Part shown: piece after piece, positions 9,641-19,340 of the stretch | Layout: the number at the start of each line of letters is the position of its first letter | Numbering within the stretch: position 1 is the first letter of the stretch | Assembly: GCA_019649035.1 (NCBI GenBank) | Contig: BMAT01013347.1 | Coordinates: forward strand, 325,461 to 354,910 | Direction: 5' to 3' | Origin: Elysia marginata | Taxonomy: Eukaryota; Mollusca; Gastropoda; Plakobranchidae | DNA length: 29,450 nt | Translations under genes and position numbers: made by a program | The notes under the pieces: generated by a model | Database searches by the model: none | What the model was told of the DNA's origin: nothing | Seen by the model: only the letters and a program-made list of their open reading frames with translations

Positions 9641-11030
9641 AGACCTCTGCATTATTTTAATGCCCCGAAACAGATCTATCTTTGGCTGTTTGTTCGCTTA
9701 TAGGTTTAGGAAAGTTATAAAAAAAATGAAATGCCACATTACGTTGCTTTAAGTTGAAAAATGACGGGCACAACATTTACTTGTTTATTTTATAAACTTA
9801 ATGCTCTTATGACCTGGTAGGTTAAACCTATTACTTTGGGGAAATCAGATCTAAAATGTCTCAAATTTGTGAACACTGCTCAGATGTATATATGTAGGTA
9901 CATGTGAAAAGGATAATTTTTAAATTTTTAAAACAATCTTACCCTGAGGCTGTTTTATATGAAAGCCTCGCTTACCGATCTAGGAAAAAGGTGATGGCCT
10001 ACTCAGCTGACATGAATGAAGTTTTATAGATATTAAGTCAACAAATCAGTGCAGTACGACACAAAGGGGAAGGGGGGGGGCGCTATACTTGAATTGTTGA
10101 AAGTGGTGGTTATATTGAGCTTGCCTTCTTGTTTGATAACAGTAACTGTTATTCTACTTATGTTCCTGGGGCCCAATCAGACCTGTAAGTTCATGCAAGT
10201 CTATCGTGAAATTAATCAATGAATTTGTTTCAACTTGCTTCAGATATCTCGGTGAGTTGCCCGGCACGCCAGTCTAAGATCACAAGATATGAAGGGCGCA
10301 ATCGTTAATGTGACTAATTTCTTTGCTTTGAACATCCTATGTTCTAAGTGTTGGTCGTGTGCGTCAGTTTCATTGGTTTTTTTTATTATTATTTTGCGAA
10401 TCACGATATTATAGCATGTCTATAGGGAATTTTGTATTAGCTATCAAACATAGCATAATATATTAACATGCGTTTATAGAATTTTGTTCCAGGAAGTTTT
10501 GTTAAAACTAAATATATATTAATCTACGTTTAGCCTAACGAAAAGGCATAAATTTGTTTAAAATAAATCTTTAGAGAAACTACACTCATGATTCGCGATA
10601 ACTTTTTCGTAATTTCTCTCCTCTACGCCATTTTCAAGGTGCCTGCTAGATACGAAACTAATCGTATAACATTCTGTTCTACGATAAATTTTGTGCGTAA
10701 GAATCCACCGTGAGGAATAGATAACGCTTTACGGAGGGAGTACATGTGTTTCGGTAGTGCTAATCGTAGGCATGTCCGTGCCATCACACTAAAGTTCAGG
10801 CCGGTCTGGCGTTCTTGTTTGGAAGCAAGTAAGGGTGCTTAGTGCTCTTTGTGTTTCTTGGGGATCTGAGGCATTATAGCCTTTAAGTTTTACAAACATG
10901 TTAACGAAGTCCTTTTAACACTCATTTATTTCCAGATGTGACAAAACGATTAAAATTAAAATCTGATGCATTTTCTATGCTTTATATTCTATCACAAAGT
11001 AAATCGATAGACTAACAAATAATTATTATT
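9640..11030. other. AT-rich non-coding DNA
   Basis: No coding frame of note. A poly-G run is present near 10072-10080. AGGCATGTCC at 10768-10777 fits a single p53-family half-site, but no properly spaced partner is present, so it is not called. Confidence 0.5.
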
Positions 11031-11033
11031 TAG

Positions 11034-11233
11034 CGGTACCGGGTATTTGAGATTTTTTTAAACTCTGAAAATGAGTCTGGGTCTATAGAGAGGGTCTATG
11101 AGTGCAAACAAAAGAAGGGTTCTTTTTCAGATGTCAGCTGGTGTGGTGCAGAAATCGCACTTTCATCTCAAGTCTGTCGTGTGTGGCGAACGATTTAGCT
11201 TTATCAGTACCGGTATTTGAGTTAAACTCTGGA
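11034..11233 (+). repeat. Short diverged direct duplication, two copies about 170 bp apart
   Basis: Copy 1 (about 11036-11068) and copy 2 (11207-11233) share GTACC-GGTATTTGAG followed, after an indel in a T-run, by TTAAACTCTG. An ATTTAGC word precedes both, with a 7-base indel. The pattern fits an old local duplication that has accumulated indels. Confidence 0.5.
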
Positions 11234-11656
11234 AGCTATCAATAAATTACACTTCCTTCAGCTGCCCTCGTAGCTGCTTCTAGATGAAAAAATCAGTGTT
11301 ATCAGCTTTCACTGATGTTCTTGTCTGTTCAGATAGCAAAAAAAAATTTAATTTCTTTTGTTGACAGTTTGAAAATTTATTGTACTTAAATCTATAGACA
11401 GTACTATCGAACAGCTAGCTCTCTACTTGACTAATTCGCAAATTGTTTTTTTTTCATTAACAATTGTTTTTAAATTCTCCTTAAATTGTATAGAAAAAAT
11501 TTTTAAAAATGCAATAGCAGTAAAATGAACCAACAAATCACATTCGTAGGCGGAAGCTAATGAACTATCAGCCATTAGTTGTTTAATCCGTGACATAAGT
11601 TCAAGGTATAAGTTTAGACAAGTACAGCACTACAGAAATGTTGATCATCCTCCTTT
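11233..11656. other. AT-rich non-coding DNA, nothing recognised
   Basis: Homopolymer A and T runs only. No gene or repeat. Confidence 0.55.
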
Positions 11657-11753
11657 NNNNNNNNNNNNNNNNNNNNNNNNNNNNNNNNNNNNNNNNNNNN
11701 NNNNNNNNNNNNNNNNNNNNNNNNNNNNNNNNNNNNNNNNNNNNNNNNNNNNN
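11657..11753. other. Assembly gap (97 N)
   Basis: A run of N. The true length is unknown unless the gap was sized. The flanking sequence ends in CCTCCTTT on the left and resumes with AGTTTATTG on the right, so a repeat may have broken the assembly. Confidence 0.99.
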
Positions 11754-11931
11754 AGTTTATTGTAAAAGAAAGAATACTTGATCTGTATTCAAAATTTTGT
11801 TTGTTTTGATTTTTAACACCAAACTTAAACATCCTCAATATGCAATTTTCAACGATTTTTATATTTTGTTTAATGTCCTTCCACCGTTGATCATAAGACT
11901 AATAGGTTTTCTATATCATCTCTTATTAATG

Positions 11932-11981
11932 TCTGTATCTGTGTGTCTGTTTGTCTGTCTGTCTGTCTGTCTCTGTCTCGG

Positions 11982-12027
<46 letters not shown>

Positions 12028-12180
12028 ACACGCATACACACTTACTCTCTTCTCAATCCACATTATCTAATTGCTATTCATCTATCTCTCTGTTATCTCC
12101 CATTCCCCATTTCTATTCACTTCAGTCTCTCTCTCCAGTTCCTTCCTCCCCGTACAATACTGAAACTCCCACAGAAAAGC
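11932..12180 (+). repeat. (TGTC)n-(CT)n compound microsatellite
   Basis: Interrupted TGTC units (about 11943-11975) lead into an uninterrupted (CT)n run (11982-12020) and then degenerate CT-rich sequence. Open frames through it are Leu/Ser/Cys artefacts. The architecture matches the tract at 21117-21265. Confidence 0.9.
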
Positions 12181-12212
12181 CTTAGGGCCGCAGGGTAGCA
12201 CAAGCATCAGTC

Positions 12213-12236
12213 GCTCAGAACCAAATTATTCTGAGC
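12213..12236. repeat. Perfect 8-bp inverted repeat, 8-base loop
   Basis: The arms GCTCAGAA and TTCTGAGC are exact reverse complements. The stem is too short for a typical microRNA precursor. Confidence 0.65.
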
Positions 12237-12418
12237 TGGTTTGGATCTCAATCGATCGTTTTCAGAGAGATGTCGGGTGTGGACTGATAGAGAAAGCTAT
12301 CCTGGCGACCCTCACACCAAAAACTGAAGAGTTTCAATCCTAATCGGAGTGCTTCCCTCCGGTTCTTCCAGTCTGTAAGTTGGTGAATCGAAACAGAACG
12401 CGCCAACTGTCTGAATTA

Positions 12419-12435
12419 CAGATTACAGTAATCTG
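12419..12435. promoter_or_regulatory. Head-to-head TAATC palindrome
   Basis: CAGATTAC and GTAATCTG are perfect 8-bp arms around a single A. Inverted TAAT sites a few bases apart are the arrangement bound cooperatively by paired-class homeodomain dimers. TAATCT is compatible with K50 members. Preceding ATTACA words extend the cluster. Confidence 0.35.
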
Positions 12436-12579
12436 GCACCACTCGAACACGTTAGCAGGCGGCTCTATCTACCCGCAGGCGCGACCGCCAATATGAAACA
12501 GCTCACTCTTTTCTTCTCTTAGCTCTCTGGCCCGAAGCGATGACTCGCATTAACTATAAAGCCAGTTTTTCAGTCTTAT

Positions 12580-13330
12580 ATCTTCTTGAGGGAGTGTTAA
12601 ACGGTAGTTGCGTGTTACTAATCGTTAAACACCGTGATTTTTTAAACATTACACATGTTTTTTACAGATAATAATATCCTTGTAAACATATATTGACTGA
12701 ATTTTTGTTACGAGTTTTTTGTTAAAAGATGCTAACTACTGAAACTGTTTACAGTGGTTTCAATTTAATGGGTCAACATAAGGCTCTGGGGAAACAAGGT
12801 TCTCAAAATCATTTAAGACTTTGGTTGCAATAGTTTGCTCTAAGACATCGAGGCGCAAAAAGTTGAGTTTATTTATTGCGTGATTCAACATAAATTGTGT
12901 CCTTAAAATATTCAGATGCAAGCATCGCAGTACAAAATGCTTTATATGTGCCTACTATTCTGCCGCCCCAAGGCAAACAGACTTATCTGACAAAATTGTG
13001 GTGGTTTTTTCTTGTGGGTTTTTTTTTTCTTTTTTTTTTTTTTTGGACGGTCGTAGGTTTTTTTTTCTTTGCAGTTTTCAGCTATACATGTCTGGGATCA
13101 AAGCCAGATCAGCACATCTCAACTACAAGTAGTATTTTTTGACTTGTCTAACCGACGTATTTCAGTGACTGATTACACTTTATGGCGAAAGTTTATTTTT
13201 TTCTCCATTTATCTAAGCAAAAGACGCAATTTGTTTTTGTACACATGATTGTGTGGAATTTTTTAAACCATACAGTATTGACTCCGTTTCTTTCTAACCA
13301 CAACCGTAAACCAGTAAGATCAAGCCTGTT
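12580..13330. other. AT-rich non-coding DNA with T-runs
   Basis: Poly-T tracts lie at 13019-13043 and around 13060-13069. Short open frames across them (12897-13142, 13182-13409) are Phe/Leu-rich chance frames. The T-runs could be reverse-strand retroposon tails, but no retroposon body is recognisable beside them. Confidence 0.5.
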
Positions 13331-13830
13331 GCGTCTAGTTGTGAACTGGACTGAGGTCAGCGCAACATGGTTTGTCCCCTGGGCGGAGCGCTGTTGCTCT
13401 AATTATTGATCATTAAAACGTCTCTTAGCAATGTCTGTTTTCAAGGGCCGCTTGGGGGATATGCCAACTCTGGTCATCACAGCCTGTGCTGGCTACTCTG
13501 TGGGTAATAACAATAAAATTGGGAGACAATCCTTGCAGGAGGAGCTTATCTCCCATTAGACTATTAATTAACATGTCCCACCATCAGTGCCGAGATAACC
13601 CGGTGATAACTCGGTGAAAGTGTCTGACAGTCAGCGGGAGAGACACTTAACGGCCCAGCATCTTCTTCTGCCCATTTGTCTTGAAGACCAGCGGGTGAGC
13701 GAGGGGAATCTCCGTGGCTTTTATGTGGCACGTTCACCTGTCGATCTGCGCTGGAGACACACCAGTCTGGAATCAATCTGTGGAGCCAAGTGCAAGGGTG
13801 GGTCAATAGGCGGCGCTTAGGCATGTTGTG
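13330..13830. promoter_or_regulatory. Less AT-rich block, open on both strands at 13.56-13.82 kb
   Basis: This is the longest compositional island in the middle of the window. Frames of 86 codons (-, 13564-13824) and 68 codons (+, 13614-13820) overlap with no recognisable product. CTATTAATTAAC near 13561 is a homeodomain-type word. An 11-bp unit ATAACNCGGTG occurs twice in tandem (13595-13605, 13606-13616). I favour a conserved non-coding element. An unrecognised exon is possible. Confidence 0.3.
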
Positions 13831-14640
13831 TTTTAAAGATGTTTTTGGTTTGAGTTAAATTGAATAATTTTAGCCTCTGAGAATAGTTGATTTGCTAATG
13901 TAAAAATAGTTTTAACTCAATACTATTCTACAACTTTTTAAAGGATTTTTTGTCCTCTTGGCTGGTTGATGCACAACCTACAATATTCTTTTAATATAGA
14001 GGTTGTGGAGTTTAGCTTACTTGCCAATTACTTTGCTATTGCTATTAACACAAACTGTAATGGTTATAAAACAGAGATATCAAATGCTCAAGCATGAACC
14101 TAAGCTGGTATACTTAATTTACGTGAGCTTTTTTTTGTTGTTGTTATTGTTTTTGTCTTTCATTATTATCATCGAGATCATCTACGCCAGCGATGAATTG
14201 GGAGAACATATATTTCTATACATCTCACTCTTGTTTCTTTAATTTATATATTCGATTATCCCTCTCTTTCTCTCCTATTTCTTTTGCTCACATTCTCTCT
14301 CAGTCTAAGAATGTTTCTATGCCTTACTTTTCCTTTTTTTATATGTGCCTTTGTCTGCATTTCTTTCTTTTTTTCTGTTCTTTTCTTCGTGCATCTGCCT
14401 GAAATTTTATCTACCAAGATAACTAGTTATACAGTTAATGGCAGTGATTTTTCAATTTTCCTTGTGGTTTAGGTAGAATTGCTTATATTTCCATACAACT
14501 GTCTATTTTGAAGAGATAAAACGTCTCAGTAGCCTTCAGTCTCCTCATTAAAAATGTTGTTAGTTTTCTAGTCCAGCACCTCAGCACATAGGACTATTGC
14601 TATTGAAAACACCTCGAGGCTTCTTCTTTAGATCATTGTC
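13830..14640. other. AT- and T-rich non-coding DNA
   Basis: A pyrimidine-rich stretch (about 14230-14400) supports several overlapping open frames (14003-14472) giving hydrophobic Phe/Leu/Ser products. These look like composition artefacts rather than membrane proteins. Confidence 0.5.
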
Positions 14641-14930
14641 TACCCCAGGCATGTTCGTCCCAGCTACTTCCTACAAATAGTGTTCCCTCGAGAAGTCAAC
14701 GCAAAATCTTCGAGATTTTTGTGACTTCTAAAACATCATTTGTCGGGTGTTCGGAGAGCAAGTGTTTTCACCCAAAACACGAAACCAGCCAGAAGTTGTG
14801 GATAGGAGAGTCGCTGAGTGTGTCCCTGGGGGCAGTTAATGTCAGGAAGTCAAGAGCCGCGGTCACGTGATCCTATCGTCCATCTCTGTCACTTTCATCA
14901 CTTGAGCTCAAAGCTTTTCTTCTGCTTCTT
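14640..14930. promoter_or_regulatory. Candidate regulatory block with hairpin and CACGTG box
   Basis: The block contains the 39-bp imperfect hairpin at 14691-14729 and GGTCACGTGATC around the E-box CACGTG at 14874-14879. The latter matches 9 of 10 bases of the GTCACGTGAC site of MiT/TFE and USF-type bHLH factors. No coding frame. Inferred. Confidence 0.3.
14691..14729. repeat. Imperfect hairpin, 8 + 7 bp stem
   Basis: Outer arms AGAAGTCA (14691-14698) and TGACTTCT (14722-14729) pair perfectly. After a small asymmetric internal loop (ACGC / TG), inner arms AAAATCT (14703-14709) and AGATTTT (14713-14719) pair perfectly around TCG. Fifteen base pairs in 39 bases is uncommon by chance. Confidence 0.65.
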
Positions 14931-15480
14931 TCAAACGAGCACCCAATAACTTTCATCGTCGATTTGATGTATGTTGCCTAGCTTAGTCATGGAGAGCTAA
15001 TATTTGAGACACAGCGTTGAAAAAATAGTCCTGGCGTTAACATTAAAAGTCTCAGAAACCTTTTTCGATGTTATGTAGTAAAACTATATCTAGATTAATT
15101 TAGGCCTATTTTTATCCTATACACAGCAGACTTTGTCATATTTTGGATTTTGAAAAGTTAACTCTATGCTGATATATAAAGAATCCTAAGGTAATAACAA
15201 GTAGTAACAAGTTAATAATTCGAATTGCCGCAATTTAGAAATTATTTTAAATTTTTAATTCTCAGGAATCTCGAGGGAACCGATAAGTGGTAAGAATTTA
15301 AATTGGCCGAATATCTTTATCTTACGATCAAGTTTATTTTCCCTAAAGGTCTACCTTAGTGGTATTTATCGGTTTTCTTCTCTTTGTTTCCAAAGACAGA
15401 CTTTTCTAATTTATATGTCAAATACAATTGTATTTAGTAGGTAAGTAATCGTTCTTAGAATGAATTAAAGTATGTGATAT
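14930..15480. other. AT-rich non-coding DNA, nothing recognised
   Basis: No gene, repeat or motif cluster above background. Confidence 0.55.
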
Positions 15481-15482
15481 TA

Positions 15483-15628
15483 TATCGATATTGTCAAGCT
15501 GGCAATCGATCCAAATAATGGCAAATCGAAATGGTAGAAAAATAATCTTCCTTTTCTTTTATTTAAATACATAACACTGTATCGATGTTTTCAAACTGGC
15601 AATGTACCCACATAAAGGTTTCTTTATC
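15483..15628 (+). repeat. Diverged 39-bp direct repeat, copies 107 bp apart
   Basis: Copies at 15483-15521 and 15590-15628 both read TATCGAT...TCAA.CTGGCAAT.... They align without gaps with about 8 mismatches by hand count. ATCGAT words recur here and at 15628-15690. An old local duplication is the simplest reading. Confidence 0.55.
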
Positions 15629-15839
15629 GATTTATGAATTATCTCTCTTTATCTATGTATATAATTAGAGTTAGGTTGTAGTATCGATTAGAAATCAGTA
15701 ACCGTGTTTAAGAATATTTAAATTTACTAAACAATTATCTATGCAACACAGTGTACCAGCACTTGTCAGAATTTGTATGATCTAAGCCTACCTAATCTCT
15801 TGTTAATCTGTCAATCACCACAATGTTGCCATAGACCTC

Positions 15840-16140
15840 AATGCACTAATTACAATGTAATCTACCCCCCCCCCCCACCTTTTCGCCTTCAAAAAGACCT
15901 CGGATCTGACATATCAGACTCGGGAGAGTGTTTGTGAGAGAATTATGTTTTGTGTTCCCACGGGCCTGCAGTAAGCACGTTAGCCGTCTGGGCTGGGAGG
16001 ATTTTGGTCGGATCCTCGGGTCAGCGCGAGGCTGTGAGCTGCCAGACTGCCGTGCCAGGAGACTAGCGTTCCCCAGAGCTCTCACTGTCTTAGTCAGTTC
16101 CACCTAGCGCCAGAAATAACAGCGGTGTGCATAATGAGGA
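15840..16140. promoter_or_regulatory. Less AT-rich block after a C12 run
   Basis: A 12-base C-run (15865-15876) precedes about 250 bp of GC-richer sequence with small hairpins such as GAGGAT/ATCCTC (about 15998-16017). A minus-strand frame (15846-16103, 85 residues) has no recognisable domain and starts in the polar strand of the same island. Probably non-coding and possibly regulatory. Confidence 0.25.
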
Positions 16141-17880
16141 TCGAAGAAGCTTTGTGAGAAAATAAAATTACGACTGGATTTTAGTTCTAGATTAAATTTT
16201 GAGACACCTTTGTTTTAAATAGGTTATTTAAAAAATGAATCAGAAATCCTGTCTGACCTATTGATATTCAAGTTTATGAAATGTCATACATTATTTGTAT
16301 CTTTTAAACTCATTCTAAAAGTATTTTCTTTAAATGTCTATAAGTTAAACTTACAATTCCCAGTCATGAAAAGAGACCTGAAGCATTTTATAATAAATTC
16401 TCTACGCAATAATATCAAACTGACTATTTTACCTGTCCAGAGAAAACTGGCTGAGCCAGACTACAAGCTTGTTCATACTGCCATTAAGGTCACTTGCATG
16501 ACGCCTATAACAAGGCGTTATCCTTTTTTTGAAGTTTAGTATCTATTCGCTTTAGTCTTTTATATTGATTTTTCGAAAAAGCTTGTTTTTTGGCTGTTTT
16601 TTTTTCTGTTTTTTTTTTGGTTCAGCTAAATAATTATAAGATCTAAATTCTTATAGTATTAACTGTAAGATTCGGCAAGCAAAAGTAGATATCATAACTT
16701 CAGATCAAATTTTCATTGAATTGAAATCCCTTTTAAGTTTCCATAAAAAAAAAAAATAAAAAAAGACGCTTCAGAAGAACCATAAATTTCAAGAAACAAC
16801 ATCTAATCGTCCACATCTATTGTTTCCAAACTTCAGAACGTTGCACTTATAGTGTCTTGAATAAACCGTGCGCCGTGCTTACATGATAGTTTGGTTCTAC
16901 TTACGTAACTACTTCTTATTTGATTTGAAAAGAGAAATAGTTTTTCAAGATTTTGGTCAATTTAGAAACATTATCATAAACTAGAAGCTCGCAGAAAATA
17001 TGCCAAGCAAATTTTTATAAATTTACATGTAATTTTATCCGTTTAAGTTTCATTTCATTTTGTGGTTTGTTTTCATTTGTTCTTTTTTCTCTGCTTTTTC
17101 CTTTTTGCCTATAGCTGCAATTATAAATGTTCATGGAAGAGAGGTATTAAGTTCTCTTGATTATACAATAATAATTACGATAGATTAGATGTCACGCATT
17201 CTGTCTAAGTGTGTCTTAAATAGCAAAGTCCAGTTTTGAGATATAGGCTTTCAAAGTTAAGTGCGTGTTCTCAAGTCAGCTTTTTATTTTTAGTTTTTGA
17301 CGCTTAAACCAATTTTGAACAGTTTTTCTACCTGATTGATGTTGAAATTTCATGATTTATGTGTTTTATTTCAGTTGGTATGGTTTGTAAAGTCTTTATA
17401 TACCTTAAAAGTTGTCTACACTTTAAACGCAATTTTCCCGTTTCCCGTTTCTGAAATTTCACAAGTCCTAACCCTCCCAACTTCAAAAGGCTATAACTTC
17501 AGACAGAAGCATGATAAAGCTTTTTTCTTTGTTATATTTGAAACAGAGAAGATAAGCTTGTCTGTGATCTCAATATCTTCCAATTTAGACTTTAGACTCA
17601 GTGTTAGTGGCTGCAAAACATAATTAATATTCCAGATATAGATCATGCGCTAGTTCATACTACAAACATCTTTTCTGTTGGACATATTTTAAGAGAAAAA
17701 TTATAATTTATTACCCTCATGCATTGGTCTAACTAGAATGCTCGATAGAACAAAATGCTTTTCTTAATTTTATCTATACAGCTGATTCTGTTTTTTTTCT
17801 TTTCTTTCTTTTAAGCCTCTGTATATATTTTTACAAGCTCAATCTCCTTGTCACTGCACGGAGCTTTGGTATGATAAATT
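16140..17880. other. AT-rich non-coding DNA, no gene seen
   Basis: Open frames at 16261-16539 and 17336-17623 (92 and 95 residues) are Phe/Lys/Leu-rich and unrecognised. T-runs at about 16598-16620 and an A-run at about 16745-16757 are the only simple repeats. Confidence 0.55.
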
Positions 17881-18310
17881 CGCTCACAATTTTAACTTGC
17901 AAAAACTCCTCATCCTTACCAGAGCTCTCACGCCGCTCTCAATGGGTTGTATCATCCCCGCCCATTTAGTTCATCTCTCTGGTTTTCTCAAGGATTGTGC
18001 ATCTTTGGAGAGAGCAATTATAAATTTATTTTCCCCTCAATTAGCTATCAGGCAGTAGTATAATTATGAGGCAATGGTGGGGCGGGGCGAGGCAGGCCAG
18101 GGCAGCCGAGGCAGGCAGTGCACATTGCCGGCATTAATGCTGCAGCTCACAAAGATGAGGGCCTTGCGCCCGTGAATCTCTTCATTCCCACATCATTTTG
18201 CACTCCGTTTGGCCTCGCTAGGCGCTGCTGTTCAGCTGCTCAGGGAGAAAGCAATAATTTCCCGAGAAATGCTTTGGAAATGTTTTAATATCTTGCAATA
18301 CTCCTCAAGC
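17880..18310. promoter_or_regulatory. Best candidate enhancer-like conserved block
   Basis: About 400 bp of complex sequence with dense homeodomain-type words: CAATTATAAATTT near 18016, TCAATTAGC near 18037, TATAATTATGAGG near 18059, the perfect palindrome GCATTAATGC at 18131-18140 and CAATAATTTCC near 18252. A G-rich segment (18077-18118, imperfect GAGGCAGG units), a CAGCTG E-box near 18234 and CTGCAG words are interspersed. No frame is open through it. This alternation of AT cores with GC spacers is typical of deeply conserved developmental elements. Conservation itself cannot be shown here. Confidence 0.4.
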
Positions 18311-18519
18311 GGAACTTTTTTATTTGGGTATTAAGGTTTCAATCTTGGAAGAAAAAAAACAATGCATCGATGAGGGAAAACATCGGGATGAGAACATGAA
18401 AACTGACATTAGAATTCCTTATCAAAAGAGGAAGTGATGGTATTTTGAGTTTTCACAGATAAGTTCCTGAATTTTATCCCCATCTTAAACAGAGAATGCT
18501 ACAGAGAGATTTGGAGGAG

Positions 18520-18568
18520 TTTTTGTTTTGTTTTGTTTTGTTTTTGTTTTGTTGTTTGTTTTTTTTTG
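18520..18568 (+). repeat. (GTTTT)n low-complexity tract
   Basis: GTTTT and GTTTTT units repeat imperfectly, ending in a T-run. On the minus strand this reads (AAAAC)n, as in retroposon tails, but no element body is recognisable next to it. Confidence 0.75.
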
Positions 18569-18935
18569 TATTAATGCAAGTAAATCATTCCTTTAAAATT
18601 GATACTCTCATCATTCGCTACAAAGAAAAATATCGGTGAATGAACGAGATGAATGTAATACACTGAGACTTTTTTTTTCTCAAACTATCAATTTCATAAA
18701 ACCGCACTGGTACAAGAAGTATCACTCTAGATGGCCTGGAAGATTTAACTAGCGCAATAGGGGTATTTCTCAAACATTATTTTCCTTTTAACTCCTTTTA
18801 GAGCTTGCGTTTGAACTCAAGAGCTTTTCATTTCTGTTGGCCTCATTTTTCAACTTTTTTTCCCATTTACTTTAAAAAGACACTTCTCTTCAAAGAAACT
18901 GCTTTAAATCGTCTTAAAACACCGACTCCAGCAGA

Positions 18936-19032
18936 TCATTCTGTCTGCTTGGCCGAGCGGTGGCTGCTCATTGGCAAGTTCTGCTCTCTCTCTCGGCTCG
19001 CTGGGGCGCCGGCGGGGTTCCGGCGGTAGTGC
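18936..19032 (+). other. tRNA-like fragment (A-box match), probably not a working tRNA
   Basis: TGGCCGAGCGGT at 18950-18961 matches the A-box/D-arm of Leu and Ser tRNAs base for base. About 65 bases on, GGTTC (19016-19020) matches only the first half of a B box. No acceptor stem or anticodon arm pairs convincingly. It could be the decayed head of a tRNA-derived SINE or a chance match in a GC-rich patch. A 7-bp direct repeat CCGGCGG (19009-19015, 19020-19026) overlaps it. Confidence 0.25.
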
Positions 19033-19063
19033 CGGTCGAGGGGGGCGACCACTCTACTCAAGA

Positions 19064-19089
19064 GCCTCGCCTAGTCAGGCGTGCGAGGC
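19064..19089. repeat. GC-rich hairpin
   Basis: GCCTCGC (19064-19070) and GCGAGGC (19083-19089) are perfect 7-bp arms. An alternative fold pairs GCCT+CGCCT with AGGCG+AGGC around AGTC with a 4-base bulge. It stands out sharply from the AT-rich DNA downstream. Confidence 0.6.
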
Positions 19090-19340
19090 CAGAATTGACA
19101 ATTTGCCATAACTTTCTTTTTACAAGTCTGGAATAGATCGCGCATCAATGGGCAAAAATTGTCTCCATTTCTCGCTAAAGATTTCAAAAGAAGAAATATT
19201 GTTCTTGAATTTGCGTCTAAACATTACATTTCCAACGAAATGGAGTTAGGCGCTATCATCCACTTATAAAAACTATATTCCATTGGTTCAGTTCTATGAA
19301 AGAATGCCAGAGGCCTTCTTAATTCACCTTAATGCTGAAT

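Larger units (their letters stand above)
12185..12580. promoter_or_regulatory. Candidate regulatory block with two perfect inverted repeats
   Basis: This less AT-rich stretch follows the CT tract. It holds a perfect hairpin GCTCAGAA-CCAAATTA-TTCTGAGC (12213-12236). It also holds the near-palindrome CAGATTACAGTAATCTG (12419-12435), which places two TAATC homeodomain cores head to head. No coding frame. The regulatory role is inferred. Confidence 0.3.

Noticed and set aside
10768-10777. p53-family response element (AGGCATGTCC)
   Set aside because: A single half-site without a correctly spaced partner is expected by chance.
11614-11838. Minus-strand frame spanning the N gap
   Set aside because: A third of it is undefined bases, so continuity of the frame is not real evidence.
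11797-12198. 133-codon frame beginning beside the N gap
   Set aside because: Its central half is the TGTC/CT microsatellite and the start is AT-rich chance sequence.
14003-14472. Three overlapping open frames with hydrophobic products
   Set aside because: Mutually overlapping in different frames and explained by T/CT-rich composition.
18520-18568. Tail of a minus-strand retroposon
   Set aside because: No element body or target-site duplication is visible next to the (GTTTT)n tract.
18936-19032. Functional tRNA-Leu or tRNA-Ser gene
   Set aside because: Only the A box matches; no acceptor or anticodon stem pairs and the B box is half missing.
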